8,166 bases of DNA from the NCBI GenBank assembly GCA_913050545.1, contig CAJWZY010000084.1, forward strand, positions 1 through 8,166. Reading direction: 5' to 3'. The translations under genes and the position numbers were made by a program. Source of the DNA: an uncultured bacterium (GTDB lineage Bacteria; Planctomycetota; UBA8108). Below the pieces are notes generated by a model. It was not told the origin of the DNA. It saw only the letters and a list, made by a program, of their open reading frames with translations, and did no database searches. This document shows, piece after piece, positions 5,731 through 8,166 of this stretch (positions within the stretch are counted from its first letter, which is position 1; each line of letters starts with the position of its first letter).

Positions 5731-6770
5731 GCCGATGCCTCCGGCCCGGCCAGGCCCAGGGAGCGAATCCTGAAGGAACGGGCACAAACCAGCAGCGACA
5801 GCATCAGGATCAGGACGCCGAGAGCCTGGTGTGAGCTGGCAAGGATCTCAAAGGTACCGGTCTTGACCAGTCCCTGCCCTTCATCGACCACCAGCGAAGG
5901 AGGAGTCTGAAAGATAAAGGTCGCGAAGCCGAGAAAGACCTGTAGAAAAAGCAGCAGCAAGAGCCCCATGGCAGGATGAAGGAGCCTGTCAGCTTTTGAA
6001 AGGCTGAGCAGCTTGCCGGCCAGGAGAATGATCACCGTAAATACGGCAAAGGCCCATACGATATGCACCAGGTCACCTATGGTTTGCAGTGTTTCGCCCC
6101 CTCCTCCCGGCTCGAGCGTAGCATGCCTGGGAACAGCTCCGAGGACGATCTGTACGTATACGCTGATCACCGCGAACAGTGAAAGAGAGCAGATCGAATT
6201 TATCTTTGAGGGGTTTACCCGGGTATCCTCTGCAACCCACCTCGGGGCAGTAATGATCGTCAGGAGAGTGACAGCACAAAGAAATATCATGGCCAGGGCA
6301 ACATGCAGTATTGAAAGAATCGGCGGCAGCTTAAAGTGGACGGTCAACCCCCCCATGATCGCGGGAGGAAGCACGAGAAAAACCACTCCACAGGAAAGCT
6401 TCCGAATCCGGGAGCACTTCACTTTCTGCAGGGTGGCAAGGCAGGTCAGGAGAGCCAGGACACCGACACTCCCCATCAGCAATCGATGGCCATGCTCTAC
6501 CAGCAAACCGGGATTAGCGAGCATGCCGCTGGGAGAGGGCAGCAAATTTCCATCGAAGCTGGGCCAGTTTTTGTCGACCCGGCCGCTCTCGGTGCTGGTG
6601 ACGACTCCACCGAGAATTACGCCGAGATAGGCCACGCAAAGGGTCGCCTGGGCGAGACGATAGACGAGTTTCGAGGCGCCTGCGGGTGAGTCTCCCGATT
6701 CGCTAGTGGGTGGGTTCTCCACAGAGCCACCGCCGGCTGGGTCTTCTCTCGTCACGCCTGTGCCGGGCAC
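5727..6770 (-). CDS. ctaA: Heme A synthase (COX15/CtaA family)
   Basis: The frame gives 347 residues from a GTG at 6770, 3 nt after the ctaD stop. Other in-frame GTG codons follow within 20 codons, so the true start is uncertain by up to about 16 residues. A Gly/Ser/Pro-rich tail (1-33) precedes eight predicted helices. The four heme-ligand histidines of the family can be placed: H95 in 'EHGHRL' (with E92), H156 in 'SILHVALAM', H236 in 'GDLVHIVWAF' and H314 in 'SSHQALGVL'. The first outer loop, 'TSTESGRVDKNWPSFDGN', has no cysteine pair, unlike the Bacillus enzyme. CtaA oxidises the C8 methyl of heme O to a formyl group, giving heme A. Its place directly after subunit I and overlapping ctaB links cofactor supply to the subunit that needs it. 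Confidence 0.93.
   Translation of the reverse strand: MPGTGVTREDPAGGGSVENPPTSESGDSPAGASKLVYRLAQATLCVAYLGVILGGVVTSTESGRVDKNWPSFDGNLLPSPSGMLANPGLLVEHGHRLLMGSVGVLALLTCLATLQKVKCSRIRKLSCGVVFLVLPPAIMGGLTVHFKLPPILSILHVALAMIFLCAVTLLTIITAPRWVAEDTRVNPSKINSICSLSLFAVISVYVQIVLGAVPRHATLEPGGGGETLQTIGDLVHIVWAFAVFTVIILLAGKLLSLSKADRLLHPAMGLLLLLFLQVFLGFATFIFQTPPSLVVDEGQGLVKTGTFEILASSHQALGVLILMLSLLVCARSFRIRSLGLAGPEASA
5738..5742 (-). promoter_or_regulatory. Ribosome binding site of ctaB inside the end of ctaA
   Basis: GGAGG on the - strand lies 7 nt before the ATG at 5730, inside the last codons of ctaA. With the ATGA stop/start overlap at 5727-5730 this decides the ctaB start and suggests translational coupling. 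Confidence 0.8.
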
Positions 6771-6773
6771 GGT

Positions 6774-8166
6774 TCACGCCGTCCCTTCTCCCGAAGCGCC
6801 CTCTCCATCCCCGGCGTCGTCGGCAGCCACCGTCTCGAGCACGCGATCCTGCGGGAGGTAGTCCTCCTCGACAAGCCCGGAGTTGTACTCGTAGGGGCCA
6901 CGGTAGACTGTCGGAAGGTCGGGATGGAAGTTCCCGTGCGGCGGAGGCGAATCGAGCGTCCACTCGAGCGTGTTCGCCTTCCATGGATTTTTCCCGGCCT
7001 TCTTGCCCCTGATCGCGCTGTAGATCAGCGCGATCAGGAAGAATACCTGGACAAGCCCCAGCACGATGGCTGAGATGGTCATGAACTGCTGGTAGGGCTG
7101 CATATGCGCCCAGGTCTTGGAGGCTCCCTCGCCAACATAGGCCGCGTAGCGCCTCGGCAGACCCGCGGCTCCAACGATGTGCATGGGGAAGAAGACGCAA
7201 TTGAAGGCGACGAAGCTGAGGATGAAATGGATCTTCCCAAGGGTCTCGCTGAACATGCGCCCGAACATTTTCGGAAACCAGTAGGTGATCCCGGCAAAGA
7301 CCCCGAAGAGACTGCCGCCGAAGAGCACATAATGGATATGGGCCACGATAAAGTAGGTGTCATGGATCATCAGATCCACCGTCGTGGCCGCCATGAAAAT
7401 TCCACTGAGGCCTCCGATGATGAACATCGAAATAAAGCCCAGGGCGTTCAGCATGGGCGTGGTGAAATGGATATTCCCACGCCAGAGGGTACCCAGCCAA
7501 TTGAAGCTCTTCACAGCCGATGGCAGGGCAATCATCATCGTGGCAATCATGAAGTAGGTTCCGAGATAGGGATTCATGCCGCTCTGGAACATGTGATGTC
7601 CCCAGACGATGAAGCCGAGCCCGGCAATTCCTGCCATGGCGGCCGCCATGGCCTTGTAGCCGAAGATGGGCTTGCGGGCGAAAACGGAAATAATATCGGA
7701 GGCGATTCCCATGCCGGGAAGAATCATGATGTAGACAGCGGGATGGGAATAGAACCAGAAGAGATGCTGATAGAGAAGCGGCTGGCCGTCGTTGCTGAAG
7801 AACGTCGTCCCCATATGCCGGTCGAGGATCAGCATAATCATGGCGGAGGTAAGAACCGGAGTTCCGAACAGGATCAGGATCGCCGTGATAAAGATCGACC
7901 AGACTGTAAGAGACATGCGCCCGAAGGTCATTCCAGGGGCGCGCATCTTGACGATGGTGGTCACATAATTCACCGCGCCCATGATGCTCGACGTCCCCAC
8001 GATAATCAGGCTGACACACCACAGGGTCTGACCGTAGCCTGCTATGACGCTCAAAGATGGATATGAGGTCCAGCCGCCGGAGGCGAAGGCGCCGGATTTG
8101 AGACCGGCCTCGATGCCCTCCAGAAGGATTCCCCCGAACATAACGAATCCGGCCAGCGGCATGATC
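6774..8166 (-). CDS. ctaD: Cytochrome c oxidase subunit I, type A2 (N-terminus outside window)
   Basis: The frame is open to the window edge; about 463 residues are seen and the first helices are missing. An apparent Met at 8162 is internal. This is the catalytic subunit that reduces oxygen to water and pumps protons. Counting from that Met: CuB ligands are H140, H189 and H190; the Tyr cross-linked to H140 is Y144; H275 binds the high-spin heme and H277 the low-spin heme ('VAHIHYVL'); K218 in 'LPSAVKSFNWLG' is the K-channel lysine. The helix VI sequence is 'FWFYSHPAVYIM', so the Glu of type A1 'GHPEVY' is Ala and the Tyr-Ser pair of type A2 precedes the His. 'LPRRYAAY' and 'NPWKANTLEWTLDSPPPHGNF' are typical C-terminal family motifs, followed by an acidic Gly-rich tail. 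It heads the visible operon, with ctaA 3 nt downstream. Confidence 0.97.
   Translation of the reverse strand, partial: IMPLAGFVMFGGILLEGIEAGLKSGAFASGGWTSYPSLSVIAGYGQTLWCVSLIIVGTSSIMGAVNYVTTIVKMRAPGMTFGRMSLTVWSIFITAILILFGTPVLTSAMIMLILDRHMGTTFFSNDGQPLLYQHLFWFYSHPAVYIMILPGMGIASDIISVFARKPIFGYKAMAAAMAGIAGLGFIVWGHHMFQSGMNPYLGTYFMIATMMIALPSAVKSFNWLGTLWRGNIHFTTPMLNALGFISMFIIGGLSGIFMAATTVDLMIHDTYFIVAHIHYVLFGGSLFGVFAGITYWFPKMFGRMFSETLGKIHFILSFVAFNCVFFPMHIVGAAGLPRRYAAYVGEGASKTWAHMQPYQQFMTISAIVLGLVQVFFLIALIYSAIRGKKAGKNPWKANTLEWTLDSPPPHGNFHPDLPTVYRGPYEYNSGLVEEDYLPQDRVLETVAADDAGDGEGASGEGTA

Noticed and set aside
7104..8066. Long + strand open frame (320 codons) opposite subunit I
   Set aside because: It is the antisense of a strongly conserved membrane protein gene. 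Its His-, Glu- and Gly-rich hydrophilic product is what reversed transmembrane codons give, and it matches no family I know.
8160..8166. Met at 8162 as the true start of subunit I
   Set aside because: The frame stays open to the window edge, and the essential first helices, with the first low-spin heme His, are not yet present.

Overview
The window looks like part of an aerobic, GC-rich bacterial chromosome, most likely a member of the Planctomycetota. This rests on family resemblance only. The secreted beta-helix protein ends in a dockerin-like Ca-binding repeat followed by a short 'PPxPWPVCGPTP...GC' tail, and the small secreted VWA protein is of a kind I associate with planctomycete genomes. 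No rRNA, tRNA, insertion sequence, CRISPR array or integrase was seen.

The left part (1-1963) is read on the + strand. It holds the 3' end of a secreted right-handed beta-helix protein with a dockerin-like C-terminus (1-912). A 261-bp intergenic stretch with overlapping inverted repeats and a plausible sigma70-like promoter follows. Then comes a complete exported von Willebrand factor A protein (1174-1905), closed by a strong intrinsic terminator (1931-1963) that probably also serves the convergent operon.

The right part (1990-8166) is read on the - strand and is one compact operon for a heme-copper oxidase and its assembly. In transcription order it contains cytochrome c oxidase subunit I (ctaD/coxA, N-terminus outside the window), heme A synthase (ctaA), heme O synthase (ctaB), subunit III (ctaE/coxC), an SCO1/SenC copper chaperone, a DUF420 (CtaM-like) membrane protein, and an unrecognised polytopic membrane protein. 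Gaps are -4 to 28 nt, so translation is probably coupled. Subunit I carries the YSHPxVY signature of type A2 oxidases instead of the Glu-bearing GHPEVY of type A1.

The genes fit one pathway. CtaB farnesylates heme B to heme O and CtaA oxidises heme O to heme A, which goes into subunit I. SCO and DUF420 act in copper-centre maturation or assembly, and subunit III completes the core. Subunit II is not visible and may lie beyond position 8166. The most open question is the last gene (1990-3027), a membrane protein with no assigned function and a CxxC in its first predicted outer loop. I found no convincing evidence of a wholly new system; the findings below are specific oddities.
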